DNA from: Stenotrophobium rhamnosiphilum | GTDB taxonomy: Bacteria > Pseudomonadota > Gammaproteobacteria > Nevskiales > Nevskiaceae | NCBI RefSeq assembly: GCF_003052265.1 | Contig: NZ_QANS01000005.1 | Span: forward strand, 348,285-412,284 | Direction of reading: 5' to 3' | DNA length: 64,000 nt | In this document: positions 36,543-44,247 of the stretch, one piece after another | Numbering within the stretch: position 1 is the stretch's first letter | Layout: each line of letters opens with the position of its first letter | The notes under the pieces: generated by a model | Told to the model about the DNA's origin: nothing | The model's database searches: none | The model's input: only the letters and a program-made list of their open reading frames with translations | Translations under genes and position numbers: made by a program

Positions 36543-37103
36543 TCAACGTTTTGTCGCGGCCGCTGGAGCGACAACGAGATGGAATTTAACCAGCACATCA
36601 TTGGCAACAATATCAACGGCACTCCACTCGCCTTCGCCAATCTTGTAGTCGCCGCGCTTGAGGGTGAACTGTCCGTCGACGATGGCATTCGCGCCCTGCT
36701 CTTTATATTCAAAAGGCACCGTCACCTCTCGGCTCGCACCCTTAATGCTGAGCGTGCCCGTCGCCTGATAACGTCCGCCACCTAAAGCTTTGACGTTTTT
36801 GCTGACGAAACGCGCTTGTGGGAACGCAGCGGCATTAAGCCAGATGGGCTTGATCACTTCAGGATCAGCCTCTTCATAGATGCTGATGCTCGCGATATCA
36901 ACCAACATCTCGATGCTGGAGGTTTCTGGCTTGGCCGCGTCGAAATTAATTTTTCCGCTGAATTTCTTAAAGCTGCCATCCATCGACACATTCATTTGCT
37001 TGAACGCGAAGGCGATGCGGCTGCCCGCAGTTTGCAAGGTGCGTTCTGCGGCAAACGTTGGGAAACTCATGCATAAGGCCAAGGCAAAAATTAATGCGCG
37101 CAT
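36543..37103 (-). CDS. YceI family periplasmic lipid-binding-like protein
   Basis: 186-residue secreted protein with signal peptide ending PTFA|AERT and a YceI lipocalin-like barrel (AGSRIAFAFKQMNVSMDGSFKKFSGKINFD near residue 26, ATGTLSIKGASREVTVPF near 113, RGDYKIGEGEWSAVDIVANDVLVKFHL at the end). The family binds isoprenoid or quinone-like molecules. It is followed upstream by cytochrome b561, the classic pairing, at a distance of 20 nt. Confidence 0.92.
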   Translation of the reverse strand: MRALIFALALCMSFPTFAAERTLQTAGSRIAFAFKQMNVSMDGSFKKFSGKINFDAAKPETSSIEMLVDIASISIYEEADPEVIKPIWLNAAAFPQARFVSKNVKALGGGRYQATGTLSIKGASREVTVPFEYKEQGANAIVDGQFTLKRGDYKIGEGEWSAVDIVANDVLVKFHLVVAPAAATKR

Positions 37104-37123
37104 CTTTAACTCCTGAAACTGAT

Positions 37124-37666
37124 TTATTTAGACCGCGGCTTCATGCCGGGCACCATTCGCGCCAGCACATCGTCGCGATCGATGAAGTGATGCTTAAACG
37201 CAGCCAATACGTGCACCGCGACAAAAGCCAAAATGATGAAGCCCAGTGCTTCGTGAACTTCAGACAATGCTTTCCCCAGCGGCGGGCTCTTGTAGAGCAG
37301 ATCGGGGAGCGGAATCACGCCAAACCAAACCGTCTGAATACCTTTGGCCGAACTCATCAGCCAGCCACTGAGTGGCATCGCCAACATCAAGATGTAGAGC
37401 ACCCGATGCATCCCCTCCGCCGCGCCGCGCTCTAATTTGGACATATGCGTCGGCAAGGCTGGCGGCGGATTCATCAAGCGCCAAGTCAGGCGCAGTAGCA
37501 CCAGGACAAAAATCGTCACGCCGGTCCACTTATGCCAAGACACCAACTGTAGCTTGCTCGGGCTTAGCGGCAGGTCATGCATATAAAAGCCGACCGTAAA
37601 TGCCCCACTCATCAGGGCAAATACCAGCCAGTGCAGCGTTTTAGCGATTCCGGTGTAACTCTGCAT
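37124..37666 (-). CDS. Cytochrome b561
   Basis: 180-residue di-haem inner-membrane cytochrome, counted from the ATG at 37666 with GGAG 6 nt upstream; the frame is open further but lacks family similarity. Four helices carry the haem histidines, including KTLHWLVFALMSGAF near residue 8, SWHKWTGVTIFVLVLLRLTWR near 45, and VHEALGFIILAFVAVHVLAAFKHHF near 135. It transfers electrons between quinol and periplasmic acceptors. It forms a two-gene unit with the YceI gene. Confidence 0.92.
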   Translation of the reverse strand: MQSYTGIAKTLHWLVFALMSGAFTVGFYMHDLPLSPSKLQLVSWHKWTGVTIFVLVLLRLTWRLMNPPPALPTHMSKLERGAAEGMHRVLYILMLAMPLSGWLMSSAKGIQTVWFGVIPLPDLLYKSPPLGKALSEVHEALGFIILAFVAVHVLAAFKHHFIDRDDVLARMVPGMKPRSK

Positions 37667-37770
37667 GGGTAACTCCACTTGGCAATATGGCCATGCTAGG
37701 CCCGCGCTTAGGCCGCGACAAGCGCAAAGATCTGACCGCATAATGGCCGCCATCGTTCCGTCTCAGGAAA

Positions 37771-38502
37771 ATGAACATGGCCGTTCAAGCACAGCGCGAA
37801 GATGAAGTTTCCGTCGCAGCACCCTCGAAGCTCCTGCTCCTCTTAGAAGGCCGCGCGTTTGCCGAATTCGGCAGCATGATGCTGACACTGCCATGGCTGC
37901 GGAAACTCCCGCATGGCGATGGCCACCCAGTGATGCTGGTGCCGGGCTTTGGCACCACCGATGGCTCGATGCAGCCTCTACGCCGCGTACTGCAAATGCT
38001 CGGCTACAAAGTCTACGGCTGGAACCAAGGCCGCAATCTGGGTATGCGCAAAGGCATGCGAGAAAAACTCGCCACACATCTGCAAGACATTCACCTCCGA
38101 CACGATGACCGCAAAGTCACGCTTATCGGCTGGAGCCTCGGCGGCGTTTTCGTCCGCGAGATGGCACGTGCGCAGCCTGAGTTGGTGCGTCGTGTCATTA
38201 CCCTGGGCAGTCCGATCAACGGACATCCGAATGCCAACAATGTGGATGGTCTGTTCCGCTTTGCGAATCGCAAGAATCCGCCGAAATTAGATTGGGATGG
38301 TTTCCAACGCCGTCGTATAGCACCGCCTGTTCCTTGCACTGCGATTTACAGCAAGACAGATGGCGTCGTCGCGTGGAAGTGTTCTCTGGAAGAACCGGCG
38401 GAGAATACGGAGAACGTGGAAGTGTTTAGTAGCCACTTTGGGCTTGGGTTTAATCCGCAGGTTTTGAAGGTAATTGCGGAGAGGTTGGCGCAGTCGGAAT
38501 AA
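37771..38502 (+). CDS. Alpha/beta hydrolase (esterase/lipase-like)
   Basis: 243-residue alpha/beta-hydrolase without a clear signal peptide. The nucleophile elbow GWSLGG is at about residues 122-127, with serine in the centre. HPVMLVPGFGTTDGSM near 51 is the oxyanion-hole strand. Candidate acid and histidine are in YSKTDGVVAWKCS and SSHFGLGFNP. The first two start codons (MNM) are close together and cannot be separated. The fold is clear; the substrate (lipid ester, perhaps triacylglycerol) is not. Confidence 0.85.
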   Translation: MNMAVQAQREDEVSVAAPSKLLLLLEGRAFAEFGSMMLTLPWLRKLPHGDGHPVMLVPGFGTTDGSMQPLRRVLQMLGYKVYGWNQGRNLGMRKGMREKLATHLQDIHLRHDDRKVTLIGWSLGGVFVREMARAQPELVRRVITLGSPINGHPNANNVDGLFRFANRKNPPKLDWDGFQRRRIAPPVPCTAIYSKTDGVVAWKCSLEEPAENTENVEVFSSHFGLGFNPQVLKVIAERLAQSE

Positions 38503-38506
38503 ACGC

Positions 38507-39124
38507 GTGCGTTATCAAGGAAGAATTACTAAGTGGAACGACGACAAAGGATTTGGTTTTGTCGTCCGACATGGAGATGAAACTCTTGTCTTCGTTCATA
38601 TAAAAGCATTCGCGAGAGGGGCACCGCGCCCTCAAGAGAATGACATCATTACCTATGAAATAGGCAAGGATGAAAACGGGCGCAATCGAGCTGTCAGGGT
38701 CGCCTTCCCACGTAGAATCGACTCAGTCGATACAACCCAATCTGAACTAGGCTGGGTTGCCATTTGTTTTACTATGATTTTTCTAAGCCTTCTGATTTAC
38801 GCAGTTTCTTCAGGCCGTATATCGCTATACATTCTCTTCATGTATACGGCTGCCAGCCTCCTCGCATTCATTGTTTACGCATGGGATAAATCTTCAGCCC
38901 GCAACAACGATTGGCGAACATCAGAATCAACGCTGCTTTTTTTCGGGCTTATATGCGGTTGGCCTGGCGCATTTATGGCGCAGCGTCTTCTTCACCATAA
39001 GAACAAGAAAAAAACTTTTCAGAATGCGTTTTGGATAACGGTTGTATTCAATATATTCGGCTTGGTGTTGCTCACATCAGATGCAGGGTTAACTGCTTTG
39101 CGTAATTTGTTTGGAGTCTGGTAA
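38507..39124 (+). CDS. Cold-shock domain plus DUF1294 membrane protein
   Basis: 205-residue fusion starting at GTG 38507, so that translation begins MRYQGRITKWNDDKGFGFV, the usual start of this family; the in-frame ATG at 38474 lies inside the previous gene. Residues 1-70 form an OB-fold cold-shock domain with the RNP-like KGFGFV motif, predicted to bind RNA or single-stranded DNA. The C-terminal half (about 80-205) has four hydrophobic segments and the DUF1294 signature YAWDKSSARNNDWRTSESTLLFFGLICGWPGAFMAQ. It tethers a nucleic-acid-binding domain to the membrane. Exact role unknown. Confidence 0.88.
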   Translation: MRYQGRITKWNDDKGFGFVVRHGDETLVFVHIKAFARGAPRPQENDIITYEIGKDENGRNRAVRVAFPRRIDSVDTTQSELGWVAICFTMIFLSLLIYAVSSGRISLYILFMYTAASLLAFIVYAWDKSSARNNDWRTSESTLLFFGLICGWPGAFMAQRLLHHKNKKKTFQNAFWITVVFNIFGLVLLTSDAGLTALRNLFGVW

Positions 39125-39131
39125 CGCAGCG

Positions 39132-39219
39132 CGTAGGCTGGGGTTGAAGCGGAGCGAAACCCAGCAGCAACTCTAATCGGCAAGATGCTGGGTTTGGCTT
39201 CGCGGCAACCCAGCCTACG
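39132..39219. repeat. Long imperfect palindrome (GTAGGCTGGG family)
   Basis: CGTAGGCTGG at the left end and CCAGCCTACG-like sequence at the right end (CAACCCAGCCTACG) frame an inverted repeat. The inner arms AAACCCAGCA and TGCTGGGTTT continue the stem to an 18-20 nt loop region. The whole unit can fold as one long hairpin. Confidence 0.7.
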
Positions 39220-39369
39220 ATCACTTCCGCTTGTAGCGAATGTGCCGCGAGCATTCATCGCTCGTACAAATGCTGAAGCGGTTACCTGTTTCTCGCATAG
39301 AGCGAGTAAACAGCGACCGTATCGACTCCATTCCCATCAAAGCACAAGTGGATTGAGGTGCTTTCTTTG

Positions 39370-39401
39370 GTTACTTTCTTTGCACCAGCAAAGAAAGTAA
39401 C
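39370..39401. repeat. Perfect 14-bp palindrome
   Basis: GTTACTTTCTTTGC (39370-39383) and GCAAAGAAAGTAAC (39388-39401) pair perfectly around ACCA. This type of motif recurs as a dispersed repeat in Gammaproteobacteria. Confidence 0.75.
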
Positions 39402-39468
39402 ACGCACCACAGTGCGGAACACGCCACCTCAATCAGAGCAGGCAGCAGCCCGCGAAGCGCGCACAAAA

Positions 39469-39541
39469 CGGTGGGTTTCGCTACGCTCTACCACCCCACA
39501 TTCAGCGCAATATGAACAGCGTGCGCACGGCGCACCCTACG
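39469..39541. repeat. Repeat related to the post-lptB element, abutting the dusB stop
   Basis: CGGTGGGTTTCGCT (39469-39482) is identical to 11437-11450. The other end reads, on the minus strand, CGTAGGGTGCGC directly 1-2 nt after the dusB stop codon, with a GTGCGC-type hairpin. Confidence 0.6.
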
Positions 39542-39542
39542 A

Positions 39543-40526
39543 TCACGCAGCTGTGGCGTAACCGATATCACCATCAAAGAACGCAGCAACCTTTGCGCGT
39601 TGCTCCGAAGCATCCGTCACGCGATTAATCGCAGTCCAAAACGCTTCGCGCCCTTCTTCATCCTGGCAATACCACTGAATGTGCTTACGCGCGACACGCA
39701 AGCCGCGGCCTTCGCCGTAGAAGGAATATAGATCGTCGAGATGCTCCAGCAACCAGCGACTCACTTCAAAGCGCGATGGCGCAGCAAGTTTTTCGCCCGT
39801 CGCAAGATAGTGCGCAATCTCGCGGAAAATCCATGGTCGACCTTGTGCCGCACGACCAATCATCACGGCATCGGCCTTGGTGTAATCGAGCACGTAACGT
39901 GCACGCTCTGGCGTTGAGATATCCCCATTCGCAAGCACAGGAATGCTCAACGCTTGTTTGATCGCAGCAATGGTGTCGTACTCAGCGTCGCCTTCGTAGA
40001 GATCTTGTCGCGTACGACCATGCACCGCGAGTGCAGCGATGCCGCTGTCTTCTGCGATACGTGCAATCACCAAACCATTTTTATGTTCACGCGCCCAGCC
40101 GGTGCGAATCTTTAGCGTCACCGGCACGTTCACGGCTTTGGCAACAGCAGCGCAAATCTCGCCAACGAGTTTTTCGTCTTTCATCAGCGCAGAGCCAGAA
40201 TCGACCTTGCAAACTTTCTTGGCCGGGCAACCCATGTTGATGTCGATGATCTGCGCGCCATGATCGACATTGAATCGCGCCGCGTCGGCCATCATCTGCG
40301 GGTCGTACCCTGCGATTTGCACACTCACAGGCTCGGCTTCACCCGCATGATCACGACGAAGTCGCGACTTCTCGGTGTGCCACAGCGTGGCATCGGCAAT
40401 CGTCATCTCGGACACGCACAGACCCGCACCGAGCTTCTTGCAGAGCTGGCGAAACGGGAGGTCTGTAACGCCCGCCATCGGTGCAAGCACCACGGGCGGG
40501 TCGATGAGATAAGGGCCGATTTGCAT
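39543..40526 (-). CDS. dusB: tRNA-dihydrouridine synthase B
   Basis: FMN enzyme that reduces specific uridines in tRNA to dihydrouridine. The 327-residue protein has the DusB order: VVLAPMAGVTDLPFRQLCKKLGAG near residue 12, DINMGCPAKKVCKVDSGSALM near 95 with the catalytic cysteine, KIRTGWAREHKN near 139, and AVHGRTRQDLYEGDAEYD with the phosphate-gripping residues. The gene is usually coupled to fis in Gammaproteobacteria; here only repeats follow it. A GGGGAT/ATCCCC hairpin lies in its 5' leader. Confidence 0.95.
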   Translation of the reverse strand: MQIGPYLIDPPVVLAPMAGVTDLPFRQLCKKLGAGLCVSEMTIADATLWHTEKSRLRRDHAGEAEPVSVQIAGYDPQMMADAARFNVDHGAQIIDINMGCPAKKVCKVDSGSALMKDEKLVGEICAAVAKAVNVPVTLKIRTGWAREHKNGLVIARIAEDSGIAALAVHGRTRQDLYEGDAEYDTIAAIKQALSIPVLANGDISTPERARYVLDYTKADAVMIGRAAQGRPWIFREIAHYLATGEKLAAPSRFEVSRWLLEHLDDLYSFYGEGRGLRVARKHIQWYCQDEEGREAFWTAINRVTDASEQRAKVAAFFDGDIGYATAA

Positions 40527-40538
40527 GTGCGTATTGTC

Positions 40539-40554
40539 GGGGATTTTGATCCCC
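40539..40554 (-). promoter_or_regulatory. Small hairpin in the dusB 5' leader
   Basis: GGGGAT and ATCCCC form a 6-bp stem with a 4-nt loop, 13 nt before the dusB start. No T-run, so probably not a terminator of the upstream GMC gene; role unknown. Confidence 0.35.
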
Positions 40555-40604
40555 TACAACAGCATGGCCCTGCTCAGCGGTAGAAAACGAGGAGAAACCG
40601 CAGC

Positions 40605-42197
40605 TTACGCCGCGGCCAGAATCATCTCTGCAGCCTTCTCGGCGATCATCGTCGTTGGCGCATTGGTGTTACCGCCAATCAAGGTCGGCATGATGGACGC
40701 ATCCACCACGCGCAAACCCTGCACACCACGCACGCGCAGCTCTGGGTCCACAACGGCCAACTCGTCGACACCCATTTTGCAGGTGCCAACGGGGTGATAC
40801 ACCGTCTCGGCGTTCTCGCGGACCCATGCTTGAATCTGCTCGTCGCTCTGCACCGAAGCGCCCGGCTGCAACTCTTCGCCGCGATGCGGCGCAAATGCAG
40901 ACTGCGCCATGATCTCGCGACCCTTCTTGATGCAGATGACCATGCGCCGCATGTCGTCTTCATCAGCCAGATAGTTGGCTTGAATACGTGGTGGCGCGAG
41001 TGGATCTGCTTTTTCCAACGTCAGTTCACCAATGCTGCGCGGGCGCAGATTGCAGAACATGATGGTGTAGGCGTACCTAAATACCGGGATCAGATTCAGT
41101 GCGTGATGCGAATACGCCAGCGGTGCAAAGTGAATTTGGAAATCAGGAACTGCTTCACTCGAATCGCTCTTCATGAAACCACCCGACTCAGCAACGTTGC
41201 TGGTGAGCAAACCACGGCGACCAAAAATGTAGTGAAACACTGCTTTGATGCTCGTCCAAAGCGACAGCGGATTCAACGAAACCGAGAAACGGGTTTTCTC
41301 ACGTGATGACACCACCACGTCCAAGTGATCCTGCAAATTTTTACCAACGCCCGGCAAATCATGCACCGACTCGATGCCATGACGACGAATTTCATCCGCG
41401 GGGCCAACGCCAGACAGCAACAACAACTGCGGCGAATTGATTGCACCACCGCTCAGAATCACTTCGCGAGCGGCGCGCACATCGTGCAGCTTGCCACCGC
41501 AGGAATAACGCACGCCTACAGCACGCTTGCCTTCAAACAAAACGCGGGTGACCTGTGCACTCGTGATCACCGTGAGATTGGAACGTGATTCTGCTGGACG
41601 CAAAAACGCGCGCGCATTGCTGCAACGTTCGCCGTCTTTTTGGAAGACGCGATAGAAGTTGAAACCTTCTTGTTGCGCACCATTGAAGTCTGGTGTTGTC
41701 GGATAACCCGCCTGCTTGGCAGCGGCGAGAAACGCATGGCTCAGCGGATTGGTGAAGCGCAGCGCCGACACATTCAGCTCACCGCCCTGCCCGTTGTATT
41801 GATCTGCACCGAGTTCGCAGTTCTGCGATTTCTTGAAGTAAGGCAACACATCCGCGTAGCTCCAACCTTTGTTGCCGAGACTCGCCCAATGGTCGTAGTC
41901 CCAAGCATTGCCACGGATATAAACCTGCGCGTTGATCGAGGAACTGCCACCGAGTGTTTTGCCGCGCGGCCAGAACATGCGGCGCTTGCCCATGTGAGGT
42001 TCTGGTGCCGTCCAGAAATGCCAGTTGTGGCTCTTACCACGCAGAAGCGGAATGACGCCTGAGGGAATCTTGATGAATGGGCTGGTGTCTGCAGGACCAG
42101 CTTCGATCAAACAAACTTTGTGCTGACCGCTGGCGCTCAAGCGATTGGCAAGTACGCAGCCTGCTGAACCACCGCCAACGATGATGTAATCGTACAT
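40605..42197 (-). CDS. GMC family FAD oxidoreductase (choline/alcohol dehydrogenase-like)
   Basis: 530-residue flavoenzyme. The N-terminal ADP-binding motif IIVGGGSAGCVLANRLS (residues 5-21), the GMC signature 1 around RGKTLGGSSSINAQVYIRG near 79, signature 2 REVILSGGAINSPQLLLLSGVGP near 255, and the catalytic histidine in TVYHPVGTCKMG near 467 with the NTNAPTTMIAEKAA end are all present. Such enzymes oxidise primary alcohols. Choline is possible, but neighbours with fatty-acid themes (FadL, acyl-CoA dehydrogenase) favour long-chain or polyethylene-glycol-like alcohols. Substrate is inference. No betaine aldehyde dehydrogenase is adjacent. Confidence 0.92.
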   Translation of the reverse strand: MYDYIIVGGGSAGCVLANRLSASGQHKVCLIEAGPADTSPFIKIPSGVIPLLRGKSHNWHFWTAPEPHMGKRRMFWPRGKTLGGSSSINAQVYIRGNAWDYDHWASLGNKGWSYADVLPYFKKSQNCELGADQYNGQGGELNVSALRFTNPLSHAFLAAAKQAGYPTTPDFNGAQQEGFNFYRVFQKDGERCSNARAFLRPAESRSNLTVITSAQVTRVLFEGKRAVGVRYSCGGKLHDVRAAREVILSGGAINSPQLLLLSGVGPADEIRRHGIESVHDLPGVGKNLQDHLDVVVSSREKTRFSVSLNPLSLWTSIKAVFHYIFGRRGLLTSNVAESGGFMKSDSSEAVPDFQIHFAPLAYSHHALNLIPVFRYAYTIMFCNLRPRSIGELTLEKADPLAPPRIQANYLADEDDMRRMVICIKKGREIMAQSAFAPHRGEELQPGASVQSDEQIQAWVRENAETVYHPVGTCKMGVDELAVVDPELRVRGVQGLRVVDASIMPTLIGGNTNAPTTMIAEKAAEMILAAA

Positions 42198-42355
42198 TCC
42201 ATTCTCCTCAACAACGATGCGCCGTCACGAATTTTAAGGCCCGCCATTTGACCTTCTTATTTCGTGTTTTGCAAAGCTAATGCAGCAGAAATCGACGATC
42301 ACCTACGAGGAATAGAACAATGGAAATAACTGTTACCAATGACCCGCGCTAATCA

Positions 42356-42378
42356 GCGCATTTCGATAAGAAATGCGC
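42356..42378. repeat. 9-bp palindrome beside the MBL hydrolase stop
   Basis: GCGCATTTC and GAAATGCGC pair perfectly around a 5-nt loop, a few bases beyond the stop of the metallo-hydrolase gene. No T-run; possible weak terminator or 3' stabiliser. Confidence 0.4.
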
Positions 42379-42384
42379 GAACGA

Positions 42385-43317
42385 TTAGCTGCCGAGTTTG
42401 GGTAGCGTGTCCCACACGCGGCGATCATGCGCAGGCACGATCACCAGATCAGGCATCGCGGCCTTCAGTTGATGCATCTGCACGATGAGATCACGAGTGC
42501 GTGATTCATCCCAATCCACCAGCTTGCGTGAGATCCATGGTTTCTCAGCAGGAATCTCCACGCCTTCGTTCTGCCAAACCAAATCACCAATCAATGCGTA
42601 GCGCTTGCCACCAGGCACTGTGATGAAAGCAATGATCGAACCCGGCGTGTGGCCGGACGCTGGCACCAACACCACGCTGCCGTCATCGAAAACGTCATAG
42701 CTCTTTTTAAATCCGAGATACGGCCCGCTCGGAAAGTTGTAGACGCGATAGTTGAGCTTGCCAAAGCTGCGAATCAAAGCCGTAGCATCGTCACCGTATT
42801 TGATAAAGCTCATTTCTTGATCGTTGACCCAGACCGGCACGCCGGGCAGGTCAGCAAGTCCGCTCACATGATCCCAATGCGAGTGCGTGAGAATCACTGC
42901 CTTGAACGTAGAGGGCTCAATGCCCGCTGCGTGCAGCTGCACTGCAACGGTTGGCTCTTTCTCGTACTTGGAGGTTGCCTGCATCAACGCAGGAATCGTT
43001 TTGAAGTGCGCATCAACATCTTTGCCAAAGCCCGTGTCGAACAACAAGGTGCCTTGTGGATGTTTGATCAGGATGCCGCCCATGCCGAACACGCGTGGCT
43101 CAGCGATGTTGCCGCCGCGATAGGCGAAGCCTGCTTGCGACAACATCTTGCCGGCTTCAATCGCGTAGAGACGCATCTCTGCCGGAGGATTCGCCGAAGG
43201 CACCAGCACCTTAGGCAAAGAATCCACTGCGAGCTTTGCCGGCATAAAGCTAACGGCAAGTGCACCGAGACCAATCAGCAGCACAATGAGCAACAGCAGC
43301 AGAATTCTTTTCATCAC
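42385..43317 (-). CDS. Metallo-beta-lactamase fold hydrolase (lactonase-like), membrane anchored
   Basis: 310-residue protein. An N-terminal hydrophobic segment (about residues 3-25, ILLLLLIVLLIGLGALAVSF) would anchor it in or export it across the inner membrane. The MBL domain carries HSHWDHVSG near residue 145, DTGFGKDVD near 97, the second-sphere histidine in SGHTPGSI near 218, the metal-bridging aspartate in LIGDLVW and a late histidine in PAHDRR. The layout resembles N-acyl-homoserine-lactone hydrolases, but substrate specificity cannot be read from sequence. Confidence 0.87.
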   Translation of the reverse strand: MMKRILLLLLIVLLIGLGALAVSFMPAKLAVDSLPKVLVPSANPPAEMRLYAIEAGKMLSQAGFAYRGGNIAEPRVFGMGGILIKHPQGTLLFDTGFGKDVDAHFKTIPALMQATSKYEKEPTVAVQLHAAGIEPSTFKAVILTHSHWDHVSGLADLPGVPVWVNDQEMSFIKYGDDATALIRSFGKLNYRVYNFPSGPYLGFKKSYDVFDDGSVVLVPASGHTPGSIIAFITVPGGKRYALIGDLVWQNEGVEIPAEKPWISRKLVDWDESRTRDLIVQMHQLKAAMPDLVIVPAHDRRVWDTLPKLGS

Positions 43318-43360
43318 ACGCCCCTATTTGATAAGAGCATTGTGCCGAAATACGAAAGAA

Positions 43361-43822
43361 TTATCCGCTGACGCTGCTGCCTGCGGGATCTGCCGCTGCT
43401 GCCACCGTGCGCGGCAGCAAAAACGCGCGATAGAAATAAATGCCAGCGGCAATGCTGGCGACAAACAGCAAAGGCTCCCACTGGCCACTCAATGCAATGA
43501 GCAAGCCCGGCCCCGGGCAAATGCCACTCAAGCCCCAGCCCACACCAAACAAGGCGCTGCCGATCACAAGACGCGGCGTAATAGTTTTGCGATCAATGCG
43601 CGCGAGCGCTTGACCCGCCAACGAATTGCCACGGCTGCGTGCATAAGCAAACACCGGCAAGGCGACTGCAATCGCGCCACCCATCACCAACATCAGCGCG
43701 GGACTCCATGCATCCCCCGCCACATCAAGGAACGCCAAAATGCGTTGTGGATCAGTCATGCCAGACAACAACAAACCGATGCCGAAAATGAGGCCCGCAG
43801 CAAAAGCGATCAAAGTGCCCAT
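43361..43822 (-). CDS. YeeE/YedE-type membrane protein, second half (DUF6691-like)
   Basis: 153-residue membrane protein, counted from ATG 43822, which follows GGAGG at 7 nt. Four helices; motif GVGWGLSGICPGPGLLIALSG near residue 93 with the conserved cysteine is characteristic of half-size YeeE/YedE (sulfur transport) proteins. Its start lies 1 nt after the stop of the companion half. Together the two halves correspond to a full-length thiosulfate-transporter-like protein split in two genes. Confidence 0.88.
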   Translation of the reverse strand: MGTLIAFAAGLIFGIGLLLSGMTDPQRILAFLDVAGDAWSPALMLVMGGAIAVALPVFAYARSRGNSLAGQALARIDRKTITPRLVIGSALFGVGWGLSGICPGPGLLIALSGQWEPLLFVASIAAGIYFYRAFLLPRTVAAAADPAGSSVSG

Positions 43823-43823
43823 A

Positions 43824-44237
43824 TCAGCCTCCCACCACATGACGTGCGATGTACACGGTGACACCTGCGACGAACATAAAGGTCACCGTTGCAACGAGTG
43901 AGCGCGTCGATAAATTTCCGAGGCCGCATACGCCATGACCGCTGGTGCAACCCGTTCCGAGTTGCGTCCCCACGCCAACGAGAAAACCCGCAACGATGAT
44001 GCCGGGCAAACTGAGTTGGATGTTGGAAGCGATCCACTGATGCGTAAACAGATAGAACAACACTGGCGAGAGCAAAAAGCCTGCGAGAAATGCCAATCGC
44101 CAACGGCCCTCACCAAAATTGCCAGTGATGGTATTGCCGAAGATGCCGCTGATGCCCGCGAGCTGCCCGCGGCCTAGCAAAAGCACCGAAACGCCTACGC
44201 CGATAATCAATCCGCCAATCAGTGATTGCAGCAACAT
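43824..44237 (-). CDS. YeeE/YedE-type membrane protein, first half
   Basis: 137-residue membrane protein with about four helices, including the signature LGTGCTSGHGVCGLGNLSTRSLVATVTFM near residue 95 with conserved cysteines. This half-protein family is usually encoded with the second half, as here, and is connected to transport of sulfur compounds, often near sulfide or thiosulfate metabolism. No sulfur regulator is adjacent. Upstream gene fadL ends 10 nt before it, so they may share a transcript. Confidence 0.9.
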   Translation of the reverse strand: MLLQSLIGGLIIGVGVSVLLLGRGQLAGISGIFGNTITGNFGEGRWRLAFLAGFLLSPVLFYLFTHQWIASNIQLSLPGIIVAGFLVGVGTQLGTGCTSGHGVCGLGNLSTRSLVATVTFMFVAGVTVYIARHVVGG

Positions 44238-44247
44238 GGCCGCTCCT

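Larger units (their letters stand above)
39125..39542. other. 418-nt gene-free region made of palindromic repeats
   Basis: Three separate repeats fill this gap between the DUF1294 gene and dusB: a long palindrome at 39132-39219, a 14-bp stem at 39370-39401, and a stretch from 39469 to 39541 related to the element after lptB. Short open frames crossing them are not credible genes. Confidence 0.7.

Noticed and set aside
39185..39561. Small plus-strand frames between the DUF1294 gene and dusB.
   Set aside because: They lie wholly on palindromic repeats and have no start signals.
40605..42197. Choline dehydrogenase betA of a glycine betaine operon.
   Set aside because: No betaine aldehyde dehydrogenase, BetI or choline transporter is adjacent; GMC family only is safe.
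42385..43317. Confirmed quorum-quenching lactonase.
   Set aside because: The MBL motif is shared by many hydrolases; substrate cannot be read from sequence.
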